NCBI GenBank assembly: GCA_963777775.1
Contig: CAVZRL010000005.1
Location: forward strand, 372,001 to 436,000
Direction: 5' to 3'
DNA length: 64,000 bases
From: WHSW01 sp963777775
GTDB taxonomy: Bacteria > Actinomycetota > Thermoleophilia > Solirubrobacterales > 70-9
Positions 9,826-18,641 of this stretch are shown here, piece after piece. The position numbers were made by a program, and so were the translations under genes. The notes under the pieces were generated by a model. The model did no database searches, was not told the DNA's origin, and saw only the letters and a program-made list of their open reading frames with translations. The first letter of the stretch is position 1. Each line of letters opens with the position of its first letter.

Positions 9826-10653
9826 GTGCAGGCACGGGAGGGGAGCGGGATCCGAATCGCGGCCGCAGTGGCGATCGTCGCCGCGACAACGGCGACCCTG
9901 ATCGCCGCCGTCCCACCCGCGACCGGCGGGCCCGCCGCCCTCGCTCCGGACCTGGTCACGCTGGCGATCGGCGACGCGGACCTGGCGGTCGAACGAAGCG
10001 GCAAACGGACGCTGCTGCGGCTCACGAACGAGATCGCGAACCGCGCCCTCGGGCCGCTCGAGGTCTTCCCGGGCGGCTCGGCGAACTGCGACGGTGACGG
10101 CGACCCGATCAACGATCGCGACGCTCTGCAACGGCTGTTCGCCGACAGCAACGGCAGCGGCGCCTACGAGCCGGACGCGGACCTGGTCGGCGCCGAGCGC
10201 TGGATCGGCTGCATGCGGTACCACCCCGCCCACGATCACTGGCACGTGCTCGACGTCGCCGTCTACCAGCTGCGCGACGAGGCGACCGGGGCGCTGGCCG
10301 CGCGCTCGCGCAAGGTCGGGTTCTGTCTCACCGACACCCGGCAAGTGTTTCCGGGGGTGGGCTCGCCGGCCCAACCCCACTACCCGCTCGGCTCCGCAAC
10401 GCCCTCGGGCTGCGACCGGGACTCGACCCAGGGGATCTCGGCCGGATGGGCCGACACCTACCGGCTGACCCTCCCCGGCCAGGACCTGGACGTCAGCGCC
10501 CTCGACCGCGGCCGTTACTGCCTCAGCTCGACCGCCGATCCGCTCGGGCTGCTCGAGGAGCGGGTCGAGGCCAACAACCAGCGCCGGGTGCGGATTGCGC
10601 TCCGGCCCCGCAAGCTGCGAGTCCGCAAGCTCGGCGGCGGCTGCCGGACCTGA
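9826..10653 (+). CDS. Lysyl oxidase family protein, secreted
   Basis: 275 residues. A signal or anchor segment (residues 10-30) precedes a lysyl oxidase domain. HDHWH gives the copper ligands His136, His138 and His140. Lys163 (SRKVGFCLTDT) and Tyr212 (WADTYRLTLPG) match the residues that form the lysine tyrosylquinone cofactor in animal enzymes, so oxidative deamination of lysyl or other amines is predicted. Two Asp-rich loops, DGDGDPINDRD and DSNGSGAYEPDAD, look like calcium sites. GTG start at 9826, divergent from the transporter. Confidence 0.85.
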   Translation: MQAREGSGIRIAAAVAIVAATTATLIAAVPPATGGPAALAPDLVTLAIGDADLAVERSGKRTLLRLTNEIANRALGPLEVFPGGSANCDGDGDPINDRDALQRLFADSNGSGAYEPDADLVGAERWIGCMRYHPAHDHWHVLDVAVYQLRDEATGALAARSRKVGFCLTDTRQVFPGVGSPAQPHYPLGSATPSGCDRDSTQGISAGWADTYRLTLPGQDLDVSALDRGRYCLSSTADPLGLLEERVEANNQRRVRIALRPRKLRVRKLGGGCRT

Positions 10654-10659
10654 CCCCGG

Positions 10660-11676
10660 TCAGTCGCCGGCCGGCGCCAGCTCCGGGGCGACCTCGACCG
10701 GCTCGCCACCCTTCTGCCAGTGGGCCTCGGGCGAGGGAGGGGTGTCGCGCAGGTACCACTCCGCGTCCAGCGCCCCCATGCAACCGGTGCCGGCGGCGGT
10801 CACGGCCTGGCGGTAGGTGTGGTCGACCAGGTCGCCAACCGCGAACACCCCGGCCAGGTTGGTCCGGGTCGAGCCCGGCTCGGTGAGCACGTAGCCGCCG
10901 TCGTCGACGGCGACCTGATCAGCGACCAGCTCCGAGCGGGGAATGTGTCCGATCGCGACGAACGCGCCGCCGACCTCGAGCTCCTCGCCGGCGCCGGTCT
11001 CGGTGTTGCGAAGCTTGACGGCGCGCAGCCGGCCGTCCTCGCCGGCGACGAACTGCTCCGGGACATACGGCGTCTTGAACCTGATGTTGGCCTGCTCGCG
11101 GGCGCGGTCGAGCATGATCTTCGAGGCGCGGAACTCGTCGCGGCGGTGCACGATCGTGAGCTCGGAGGCGTACTTGGAGATGAAGATCGCGTCCTCCATC
11201 GCCGAGTCGCCGCCGCCGATCACGGCCACCTGCTGGCCGGCGAAGAACGCTCCGTCGCAGACGCCGCAGGTCGAGACGCCTCTGCCCGAGAGCTCCATCT
11301 CACCGGGGATCCCGATCCGGCGCGGCTCGGCTCCCATCGCCAGGATCAGCGAACTGCCGGCGTGCTCTTCGTCGCCGACGAAGACGCGCTGCACGCCGCC
11401 GTCGTTGAGCTCGACCCGATCGGCGTCATCGGTCACGAAGCGGGTGCCGAAGCGCTCCGCCTGGGCCCGGAACTGGTTCATCATCTCGGGGCCCATGATC
11501 CCCTCGGGGTATCCGGGGTAGTTCTCGACGTCGGTCGTGTTCTGGAGCTGACCGCCCCACTGGAACCCCTCGATCACCAGCGGCTCGAGGTTGGCGCGGG
11601 CGGCGTAGAGGGCGGCGGTGTAGCCGGCCGGCCCGCCACCGAGGATGATCAGGTTCTCAGCTCGTTTCTCACTCAT
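10660..11676 (-). CDS. trxB: Thioredoxin-disulfide reductase
   Basis: 338-residue FAD/NADPH flavoprotein that reduces thioredoxin. IILGGGPAGYTAALYAARA binds FAD, CGVCDG holds the redox-active CxxC (most homologues read CATCDG), VIGGGDSAMEDA with VHRRDEFRA binds NADPH, and VFAVGDLVDHTYRQ is the C-terminal FAD motif. The C-terminal 20 residues are an extra Glu/Pro-rich tail. It lies 30 bp downstream of the flippase-like gene and converges on the lysyl oxidase gene. Confidence 0.95.
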   Translation of the reverse strand: MSEKRAENLIILGGGPAGYTAALYAARANLEPLVIEGFQWGGQLQNTTDVENYPGYPEGIMGPEMMNQFRAQAERFGTRFVTDDADRVELNDGGVQRVFVGDEEHAGSSLILAMGAEPRRIGIPGEMELSGRGVSTCGVCDGAFFAGQQVAVIGGGDSAMEDAIFISKYASELTIVHRRDEFRASKIMLDRAREQANIRFKTPYVPEQFVAGEDGRLRAVKLRNTETGAGEELEVGGAFVAIGHIPRSELVADQVAVDDGGYVLTEPGSTRTNLAGVFAVGDLVDHTYRQAVTAAGTGCMGALDAEWYLRDTPPSPEAHWQKGGEPVEVAPELAPAGD

Positions 11677-11705
11677 CTCGGATCAGTCCTGGAGGTTTGA
11701 AGCTA

Positions 11706-12938
11706 TCATACTTTACTTTCTGAAGTAACGGGTCCGGGCAGCGATTCGGCGACGTCGGTGCCGACGGGCGGTGAGGCGCGCTCGACCTTCCACCGGTTGA
11801 CGGTCGAGCGGAGCTGGAAGAAGGCGACGATCCCGGGCAGCATCGGAAGCCAGAAGGCGATCAGGCGGTAGGTGAAGACGGCGGCGAACAGCGTCCCGCC
11901 GCTGATCTCGGGAAGGTCGAAGATGGCGAAGGTGCCGATCAGGCCCGCGTCGACGCCCCCGACCCCGCCCGGCAGCGGCAGCAGGTTGGCGAGCATGCCG
12001 ACGAAGAACCCCTGGACGACGACCGCGAGCGGGACGCTGGCGTCGAAGGCCCGGAAGCAGGCCCACAGGATCCCGATCTGCGCCGCCCAGAACCCGATCG
12101 CGCCGGCCACCGCGAGCCCGCCCCGGGAGGGCTCGCGGACGAAGGCGAGCGCCTCGCGGACCCCGACCGCCGCGGTCGACGGGACCGTCGCCAGGCGGCG
12201 CAGCATCCGCCCCCAGAAATGCTCCTGCGAGGCCGTCGAGAAGCGCCGCTCGAGGTCTCCGGGCACGAGCGCGATCAGCAAGAAGAGGACGATCACCCCG
12301 CCGGCGAAGGCCGCCGGCACGACCGTCAGCCCGGGCGGCGCCGGCCCGGAGAAGACGCCGGTGCGCAGCAGGATCCCGTCGATCAGCAGGGTGAACATGT
12401 AGACCGCGTAGAGCAGGACGAGGAACGCGACCATCCGCGCCGCCGTCTCCTTGCGCGGCATCCCGGCCCTGCGCAGGGCCCAGAAGGTGAGCACGATGCC
12501 GCCCGCACCGCCGGCCGAGAACAGCCTCGTCGCCGCCAGCCCGGCCATCGTGATCTGGTAGCTCTCGCTCCAGTTCAGCCGGACCCGCTCGCCGACCACG
12601 CCCCGGAACAGCGCCACGTAAGAGGCGAACATGGTGAGACCGAAGCCGACGGCCACGGCGAGCCACAGCGGGTCGCCCTTTCCGAGCTTCTTGATCCCGT
12701 TCTCGACCCCGACGATCTTCGGGAACAGGACATAGATCGCGGCGATGATGAAGACCACCAGCAGCGCCGTCTGGGCGAGCCGTCGCGGGTCCTCGAGCAA
12801 GCTGGGCTCCTCGGCATCGCGATCGGTCTCCGGCTCCTCGGCGAAGCCCTCGAGCTCGGCATCGGCGAACGGCCGCTCGGGCCCCGCGCCGGGCTCGGAG
12901 CGCTCCGCCTGCCGGTCGGTCGGACCGTGGTCAGACAT
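11706..12938 (-). CDS. LPG-synthase transmembrane-domain (UPF0104) protein
   Basis: 410 residues: an acidic N-terminal tail of about 50 residues, then about eight membrane helices of the flippase-like domain found in MprF and in stand-alone UPF0104 proteins. LLPLPGGVGGVDAGLIG followed by TYRLIAFWLPMLPG is the conserved core. The stand-alone form has no aminoacyl transferase domain, so lipid flipping or transport is inferred from family only. It precedes trxB by 30 bp and is probably co-transcribed. Confidence 0.8.
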   Translation of the reverse strand: MSDHGPTDRQAERSEPGAGPERPFADAELEGFAEEPETDRDAEEPSLLEDPRRLAQTALLVVFIIAAIYVLFPKIVGVENGIKKLGKGDPLWLAVAVGFGLTMFASYVALFRGVVGERVRLNWSESYQITMAGLAATRLFSAGGAGGIVLTFWALRRAGMPRKETAARMVAFLVLLYAVYMFTLLIDGILLRTGVFSGPAPPGLTVVPAAFAGGVIVLFLLIALVPGDLERRFSTASQEHFWGRMLRRLATVPSTAAVGVREALAFVREPSRGGLAVAGAIGFWAAQIGILWACFRAFDASVPLAVVVQGFFVGMLANLLPLPGGVGGVDAGLIGTFAIFDLPEISGGTLFAAVFTYRLIAFWLPMLPGIVAFFQLRSTVNRWKVERASPPVGTDVAESLPGPVTSESKV

Positions 12939-12989
12939 CCGCGCCTATCCTCGCAAACGCGACGGTGCGATCGGCGCGGTCCGGGCGGC

Positions 12990-13958
12990 TCAGCGGGCCG
13001 GGGACGCCGCGACCCGCTCGAGCCGCTGCAGGACACCGTTGACGGCCTCGACCAGCGGCTCGACCAGCGGCTCGCCGCGACGGACGAGCGCGACCAACGC
13101 CGCACCGGCGAGCAGATCGGTGACGTAGTGCTCGCCCAGGTAGACGAGCGCGAACCCGAGCGCGGCGGCGTAGGCGGCCGCAAGCGCGCCCGGGAGCGGG
13201 CCGGCCTCGGCCAGCAGCAGGGCGGCCATCACCGAGGTCGCGAAGTGAAGCGACGGCATCGCCGCCCAAGGGTTGCCTCCCGCCGCCTCGTAGAGGCGCT
13301 CCCATGCCGGTCCCCAGAGCTCCTCGCCGACGTCGACCATCAGCCTGCGGACCTGCGCCGGGGGCTCGATCGCGCCGTTCTCCGCCGCCCACCAGGGTGG
13401 CGCGGTCGGGAGCGCGAAGTAGAGCGCACAGCCCAGGTCATAGGTCGCCGCCATCTGCCGGGCGGATCGCGGAAAGCGATCGGGGTGGCCGAGGAGCACG
13501 AAGAGCAGCGCCAGGTGCGGATACACGAACCAGGCCCAGTGGACCACCGAGAGCGCCCGGTCGAGGCCGCCGACGCCGTCGCGCCCGGCGAGCGCCCGCT
13601 GCAGGCGCACCGTCGGCAGCTCGCCCCCGCCGAGCACCCGGTCGACTGTGATCGGGTAGCGGATTCGAAGCCGGCGCCGCAGCGCCTCGGGATCGTCGTA
13701 GGGCAGCTCGTGGGCGACCGTAAAAGCCCACATCTGGAGCGTGTAGAGGACCACGTCGCGGCGCGGCGTGCGCGGCCGCAGGATCGCGAGCGCGAGCGGC
13801 CCTGCAGCAACTGCCGCCGTCGTGGCGACGGCCGGGATCCGCAGCCTCCGGCGCACCAAGGGGACCGCGATCGCTGCTCCCAGCGCCGTCCCGGCGGCGA
13901 CCCGCAACGCCCCCCGCAGCGCGGGCGAGATGGGGCGCGAGGAACGGAGCGAGCGCAA
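12990..13958 (-). CDS. PAP2-superfamily membrane phosphatase (Aur1/Ipt1-like)
   Basis: About 322 residues with several membrane helices. MPSLHFATSVM (preceded by GGNPWAA) and GEHYVTDLLAG supply the two His-containing PAP2 active-site motifs, and the spacing fits the inositol phosphotransferase/lipid phosphate phosphatase branch. The start is uncertain: no ATG or GTG lies in the plausible region, and TTG 13958 just before the first hydrophobic segment is the best choice; GTG near 13855 is the next. Divergent from the epimerase gene. Confidence 0.72.
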   Translation of the reverse strand: MRSLRSSRPISPALRGALRVAAGTALGAAIAVPLVRRRLRIPAVATTAAVAAGPLALAILRPRTPRRDVVLYTLQMWAFTVAHELPYDDPEALRRRLRIRYPITVDRVLGGGELPTVRLQRALAGRDGVGGLDRALSVVHWAWFVYPHLALLFVLLGHPDRFPRSARQMAATYDLGCALYFALPTAPPWWAAENGAIEPPAQVRRLMVDVGEELWGPAWERLYEAAGGNPWAAMPSLHFATSVMAALLLAEAGPLPGALAAAYAAALGFALVYLGEHYVTDLLAGAALVALVRRGEPLVEPLVEAVNGVLQRLERVAASPAR

Positions 13959-14024
13959 GCCGCGCGAGTATACGAGCGGCCCGGATCGCTGCTTTGACCA
14001 CGGATGCGGCGATATAAGTCGGCC

Positions 14025-15005
14025 ATGGGTCGATTCGAGGGCGATCGGGTGACGGTCACCGGCGCGGCGGGATTCATCGGGTCCGCGGCGGCCCGCGGCT
14101 TCGCGGCCGAAGGCGCGCGGGTGACCGGGATCGACCTCGCGCCCCTGCCGGCGGCGCTCGGTGAAGCCGGAATCGAGCCGGCGCGGGTCGACGTCACCGA
14201 CCGCGAGGCGCTGGCGCCGGCGCTTGCGGGCGCCGACCTGGTCGTCCACGCGGCCGCGCTGGTGCGCGAGCACGGCGCGATGGCGGACTTCGTTCGCGTC
14301 AACGTCGGCGGTACGGCGGCGGTGCTCGATGCAGCGACGGCCGCCGGCGTGACACGCGCCGTGCACCTGAGCTCGGTCGTCGTCTTCGGCTACGAGGATC
14401 CCTCCGAGCAGGGAGAGGGCGCCTTCCGTCGCAATTGCGGGGTCCCGTACATAGACACCAAGTCAGCCGCCGACCGGCTCGCGTGCCGCCGCGGCGCAGT
14501 CGTGGTCCGGCCCGGAGACGTCTACGGACCGGGCTCAATCCCGTGGACCGTGCGCCCGCTGCAGCTCGCCCGCAGCGGCCGGCTGGCGCTGCCCGGCGCC
14601 GGCTCCGGGACGATGCTCCCTCTCTACGTCGACGACCTGGTCGAGGCGATCCTGCTCGCGGCGGAGCGCGGCACGGCCGGCACGGCCTATACCGCGTGGG
14701 AGGGCGTCCCGGTCAGCTTCGGCGAGTACTTCGACGCGATTGCCGAGATCGCCGGCTGCCGCCCGGCGCGGCGGGCGCCGCGAGCGTTGCTGGAGCTCGC
14801 CGGGGCCGCACTCGAAGGCTGGGCGCGCCTGCGGGCCGAGCCGCCGGCGTTCAGCGCGCGCTCGCCGACTTTCGTCGACCGGCGCGGCAGCGTTTCGATC
14901 GAGCGGATCAGGTCCGAACTGGGCTGGAAGCCGCGGGTCACCCTGGCCGAGGGACTGCGCCGGTCGGCCGACTGGGCGCGTGCCGCGCGCCTCGTCGGCG
15001 ATTAG
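14025..15005 (+). CDS. NAD-dependent epimerase/dehydratase (extended SDR)
   Basis: 326 residues. VTGAAGFIGS is the NAD-binding loop, HLSSVVVFG the catalytic strand and YIDTKSAAD the YxxxK active site. The C-terminal domain ends ELGWKPRVTLAEGLRRSADW, as in nucleotide-sugar epimerases and steroid dehydrogenase-like members. Substrate not identifiable. ATG 14025 begins seven codons after an alternative ATG at 14004. Twelve bp separate it from the subunit II homologue downstream. Confidence 0.85.
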   Translation: MGRFEGDRVTVTGAAGFIGSAAARGFAAEGARVTGIDLAPLPAALGEAGIEPARVDVTDREALAPALAGADLVVHAAALVREHGAMADFVRVNVGGTAAVLDAATAAGVTRAVHLSSVVVFGYEDPSEQGEGAFRRNCGVPYIDTKSAADRLACRRGAVVVRPGDVYGPGSIPWTVRPLQLARSGRLALPGAGSGTMLPLYVDDLVEAILLAAERGTAGTAYTAWEGVPVSFGEYFDAIAEIAGCRPARRAPRALLELAGAALEGWARLRAEPPAFSARSPTFVDRRGSVSIERIRSELGWKPRVTLAEGLRRSADWARAARLVGD

Positions 15006-15017
15006 AATGGCGCCGCC

Positions 15018-15917
15018 TTGAGCCGCCGGCCGATCCTGATCGCTTTCGCCACTGTGCTCGCCGCCGGCGGGATGGCCGCGCCCGCGCACGCGATCTCGCT
15101 CGGCCCACCGGACCCGCAGTCGCCGAATGCCGAAGGGATCAGCTCCGCCTACTGGGTGATGATCATCGTCGCCGCGCTGATCATCCTTGCGGTCAACGCG
15201 GCGCTGATCGTCGCGGTGATCCGGTCTCGCGAGCGCCGCGGCCACGAGCCGCGGCGCGTCAGCGCCGCCCGCGGGGCGCTGCGCCCGGTCACCGGCGCGC
15301 TCGGGCTGCTGGCGGCGGCGATCTTCATCTACGGCGTGGTCGCGACGGCCAACGTGAGAGAGCTCGAGCCCTCGGGCCCGAACGGGCTCAGCGCCACCCC
15401 GACGGCCCAGGTCGGGGTCAAGGACCTGCCCTCGCTCGAGGCGCTCGAGGGGACGGAGTCGGCGACCGGCGAGGAGCCGATCAGCGGCGAGGAGCCCGCC
15501 GAGGCGAGCCCGCTCGAGATCGACGTGATCGGCCAGCAGTGGCTATGGCGGTTCGAGTACCCGGGCGGGGCCCCGGGCCAACGCACCTTCTCCTACGGCG
15601 AGCTGGTCGTCCCGGTGGACACCGCCGTGGTCCTCAACGTCACCTCCACCGACGTCCTGCACACCTGGTGGGTGCCGGCGCTCGGCGGGCAGGTGCAAGC
15701 CTCGCCCGGCGACGTGGTCCAGACCTGGTTCAAGGCCGAGCAGGAGGGGCGCTACGCGGGCAGCTCGACGATCTTCTCGGGCACCGGCTACCCGGCGATG
15801 CGCTCCTGGGTCAGGGTCGTGAGCGCGACCGATTACCAGGCCTACGTCGAGCGCCTGGCGGCCGATCTCAGCGAGGCGCAGGAGATCGTCGCCGATGACC
15901 AGGAGGCGCTCGAGTGA
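15018..15917 (+). CDS. Cytochrome oxidase subunit II homologue lacking CuA ligands
   Basis: 299 residues from TTG 15018: signal peptide, two membrane helices (about 45-68 and 93-112), an acidic Glu/Ala/Pro linker (about 115-165) and a cupredoxin domain. In ungapped alignment with the canonical subunit II at 33414, His215 is kept, but the two CuA cysteines are Ser250 and Ser254, the bridging Glu position is Ile252 and the second His is Tyr258; only Met261 remains. CuA cannot form as in normal cytochrome c oxidases. Quinol-oxidase subunit II also lacks CuA, but the partner subunit I here lacks heme ligands too. GTGA overlap with the next gene. Confidence 0.85.
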   Translation: MSRRPILIAFATVLAAGGMAAPAHAISLGPPDPQSPNAEGISSAYWVMIIVAALIILAVNAALIVAVIRSRERRGHEPRRVSAARGALRPVTGALGLLAAAIFIYGVVATANVRELEPSGPNGLSATPTAQVGVKDLPSLEALEGTESATGEEPISGEEPAEASPLEIDVIGQQWLWRFEYPGGAPGQRTFSYGELVVPVDTAVVLNVTSTDVLHTWWVPALGGQVQASPGDVVQTWFKAEQEGRYAGSSTIFSGTGYPAMRSWVRVVSATDYQAYVERLAADLSEAQEIVADDQEALE

Positions 15918-17587
15918 CGGCGCCGGCCGCGACCCCCACCCGCCCCGAGGTCGTCACCCGTGGAGCGCAGGCCGAGCTCGCACCCTGGATCGAACAGGCG
16001 ACGAGCGCCGACCACAAGCGGGTCGGCCTGCTCTACATCGCCACCGCGCTCTCCTTCCTCGCCGTCGCTGCGGTCGAGTTCGCGCTCCTGCGCCTGCAGC
16101 TGATCGTGCCCGAGAACTCGATGATCGAGCCCGAGATCTTCAACCGGCTGCTCTCAACCGCGCCGGTGACGCTCGTCGTGCTCGCCGTGATCCCGCTCGC
16201 CCTCGGCCTGATCGGGTACCTGGTGCCGCTTCAGATCGGCGCCCGGGGGGTCGCCTTCCCGCGCCTCAACCAGCTCTCCTACTGGCTCTACCTGGTCGGC
16301 GGGGTGACGATCTACGCCAGCTTCCTCTACACCGCGCCCGACAGCGGCACGATCGCGCTGCCGCCGCTCTCGGATGCGGTCTTCAGCCCCGCCAACGGCG
16401 CCGACGCCTGGATCGCCGGAACCGCCCTGGCGACAACAGGGTTCACCTGCTTTGCCGTCAACCTGGTCGTGACCGTGAACCGGCTGCGAAGTCCCGGGCT
16501 CGCCTGGCGGCGGCTGCCGTTGTTCGCCTGGGCCGCGACCGTGATCGGCTGGCTGCTGCTCGTCGTCTGCCCGGTGATGATCGCCGCGCTGACGATGCTC
16601 GAGGTCGACCGGCGCTTCGACGGGGTCTTCTTCGATCCCGCCGAGGGCGGTGCGCCGCTGCTCTACGAGCACATGGCGTACATCTTCTTCACCGGCGCCT
16701 ACGTGACCGTCCTGCTCGCCGCCGCCGGGGCGATCTGCGAGATCCTGCCGACCTTCGCGCGCAAGCCGATCTTCAGCCATCGGGGCGCAGCCGCGTCGCT
16801 GGTCGCGATCGGCGTGCTCGGGCCGCTGGCGTGGATGCAGAACATGTACATCGCCCCTCTCAACGAGGGCTGGACGATCGCCGCGATGCTGATCGCGGTC
16901 TCGCTCGCGGTCCCGATCGGCACCCTGATCTACATCTGGATCGCGACGATCTGGGACGGGGCGCTGGAGCTGCGAGCAGCGACCTGGTACGCGCTCGCCG
17001 CGATCTCGACCATGGCCTGTGGACTGGCGGGCGAGCTCGCCTACTCCCTGATCCCGGTCGGCTGGCTGCTCGACAACACGACGGCGAGCCAGGCGGACAC
17101 CCTGTACGTGCTGGTCGGCGGCGGCGTGATCGGCGGCTTCGCCGCGCTTCACTACTGGTTCCCGAAGCTCTCCGGCAGGCTGCTCGGAGAGGGCCTCGGC
17201 AAGCTGGCTCTGGCGCTGATCTTCGTCGGCATCAACGTCTACGCGGCAACGATGTTCCTCGCCGGGCTCGAGGGCCAGCCGGTCGACGTGTTCAAGTACT
17301 TCGACGGCACCGGAGTCGACGGCTACAACCTGATCGCCACCCTGGCTGGCTTCGCGCTCGTGCTCGGGATCCTGCTCGAGCTCGGGAACGCCGCCCACAG
17401 CTGGAATCACGGCCTCTCGGCACGCGGGCACGACCCGTGGCGCGGATCGACGCTCGAGTGGTTCGCGCTCTCTCCCCCGCCCGCGCACAACTTCGACGCG
17501 GTCCCTGACGTTCGCAGCGCCGAGCCGCTCGCCGACATCCGGGAGTCGATCCGCGCTCGCGCCGCCGCCGCGGAACGCCCACGGTAG
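15914..17587 (+). CDS. Cytochrome oxidase subunit I homologue lacking all heme and CuB ligands
   Basis: 557 residues with about 12-13 membrane helices. The N-terminal SADHKRVGLLYI, the segments ARKPIF and HYWFPKLSGR, and the C-terminal TLEWFALSPPPAHNFD are normal subunit I landmarks. Ungapped alignment with the canonical protein at 31456 shows Ala83 for the low-spin heme His, Thr260 for the first CuB His, Val264 for the cross-linked Tyr, Gln309-Asn310 for the CuB His pair, Asp395 for the high-spin heme His and Leu397 for the second low-spin heme His. The D-channel Asp is Gly112. The frame is intact and length normal, so this looks like a maintained non-redox paralogue. Confidence 0.88.
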   Translation: MTAPAATPTRPEVVTRGAQAELAPWIEQATSADHKRVGLLYIATALSFLAVAAVEFALLRLQLIVPENSMIEPEIFNRLLSTAPVTLVVLAVIPLALGLIGYLVPLQIGARGVAFPRLNQLSYWLYLVGGVTIYASFLYTAPDSGTIALPPLSDAVFSPANGADAWIAGTALATTGFTCFAVNLVVTVNRLRSPGLAWRRLPLFAWAATVIGWLLLVVCPVMIAALTMLEVDRRFDGVFFDPAEGGAPLLYEHMAYIFFTGAYVTVLLAAAGAICEILPTFARKPIFSHRGAAASLVAIGVLGPLAWMQNMYIAPLNEGWTIAAMLIAVSLAVPIGTLIYIWIATIWDGALELRAATWYALAAISTMACGLAGELAYSLIPVGWLLDNTTASQADTLYVLVGGGVIGGFAALHYWFPKLSGRLLGEGLGKLALALIFVGINVYAATMFLAGLEGQPVDVFKYFDGTGVDGYNLIATLAGFALVLGILLELGNAAHSWNHGLSARGHDPWRGSTLEWFALSPPPAHNFDAVPDVRSAEPLADIRESIRARAAAAERPR

Positions 17588-17597
17588 CCTGACCGCG

Positions 17598-18641
17598 ATG
17601 GAACGGGTTCTCACCGCCGCCGGGGGCGGGGATGCCGACGCCGCCCTGTCACGCTTTCGCCGTCTCGTCACCCTGACCCTCGTCGCCACCTTCGCGCTGA
17701 TCGTGATCGGGGGCATCGTCCGGGTCAGCGACTCGGGGCTCGGTTGCGGGCCCGCCGGAAGCGGCACACACGGCTGGCCGCTGTGCGAGGGCGGCGTCCT
17801 GCCCGCGGACTCGGCCGAGTCGGCAATCGAGTTCAGCCACCGGGTGGCCGCCGGCGTGGTCGCGGTGCTGATCGCGCTGCTCGTCTGGCGGGCGCTGCGT
17901 CAGCTCCGCTCTCACCGGTGGATCGTCCGCGGCTCGATCGCGGCGGCGGCGCTGGTCCTGCTCCAGGCCGGACTCGGCGGGCTGACGGTCGAGCAGGGGC
18001 TCGAGGACGAGCTCGTCGCCGCTCATCTCGGGCTCGCGATGCTGCTGGTCGGGCTCCTCCTGCTGCTCCGCCGTGCATCCGAGGAGGGCGCCGGCGCGCC
18101 CGCGCCCGAGACTGCCCGGGGCCTGCGGACGGCGACTGCGGTCGCGGCGGTGCTCGTGCTGGCGACGATCGTCGCCGGCGGCTACGTTGCCGGCACCGAG
18201 CGCGAGGGCACCGCCGGCGAGCCCGCGGCCGGCCAGGCCCACGTCGCGTGCGGGACCGGGTACTCGGCGGACTCCTTTCCGGCCTGCAACGGCGAGCTTC
18301 CCGGCTTCGGCCAGAGCCGCCTCGCCGACATCCAGCTCGTCCACCGCGGCCTCATGTACCTGGCCGCGATCGCGGTGCTGGTGATGGCGGGCTTGGCGCT
18401 GGCCCGGGGCGCCGGCAGCCGCGCGTTCGGGGTCGCAGCGCTGATCCTGGTCGCCCAGATCGCGCTCGGCATCCTCAACGTCTGGGCCGGCAAGCACGCG
18501 GGCCTGATCCTCGGGCACCTCGCCCTGGGAACGGCGCTGTGGAGCACCGTCGTCTACGCCGGCGCGACGCTGCTCCCGGTCGCTGCGCCCGCCGGGGAGC
18601 AGCTCGGTCGGCGCGAGGTCCGCGAGGCGGTGACCGCCTGA
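17598..18641 (+). CDS. ctaA: Heme A synthase (COX15/CtaA family)
   Basis: 347 residues, eight membrane helices in two pseudo-symmetric four-helix halves. It oxidises the C8 methyl of heme O to give heme A. The four conserved His are His81 (EFSHRVAAG), His142 (AAHLGLAM), His248 (LVHRGLMY) and His306 (ILGHLALG), and the extracellular Cys50/Cys63 pair is present. Ten bp follow the ligand-free subunit I gene; the stop overlaps ctaB by one base (TGATG). Confidence 0.93.
   Translation: MERVLTAAGGGDADAALSRFRRLVTLTLVATFALIVIGGIVRVSDSGLGCGPAGSGTHGWPLCEGGVLPADSAESAIEFSHRVAAGVVAVLIALLVWRALRQLRSHRWIVRGSIAAAALVLLQAGLGGLTVEQGLEDELVAAHLGLAMLLVGLLLLLRRASEEGAGAPAPETARGLRTATAVAAVLVLATIVAGGYVAGTEREGTAGEPAAGQAHVACGTGYSADSFPACNGELPGFGQSRLADIQLVHRGLMYLAAIAVLVMAGLALARGAGSRAFGVAALILVAQIALGILNVWAGKHAGLILGHLALGTALWSTVVYAGATLLPVAAPAGEQLGRREVREAVTA

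Noticed and set aside
13994..14018. TTGACC followed by TATAAG upstream of the epimerase gene, looking like a promoter
   Set aside because: The spacing is only 13 bp, too short for a sigma-70 type promoter, and the second box overlaps the likely ribosome-site region.
12990..14366. Long 458-residue frame for the PAP2 protein
   Set aside because: Its first 130 residues overlap the divergent epimerase gene and have no hydrophobic or conserved pattern.
15018..17587. Interpretation of the ligand-free pair as a simple quinol oxidase
   Set aside because: Loss of CuA alone would fit, but subunit I lacks the heme and CuB histidines required by any oxygen reductase.
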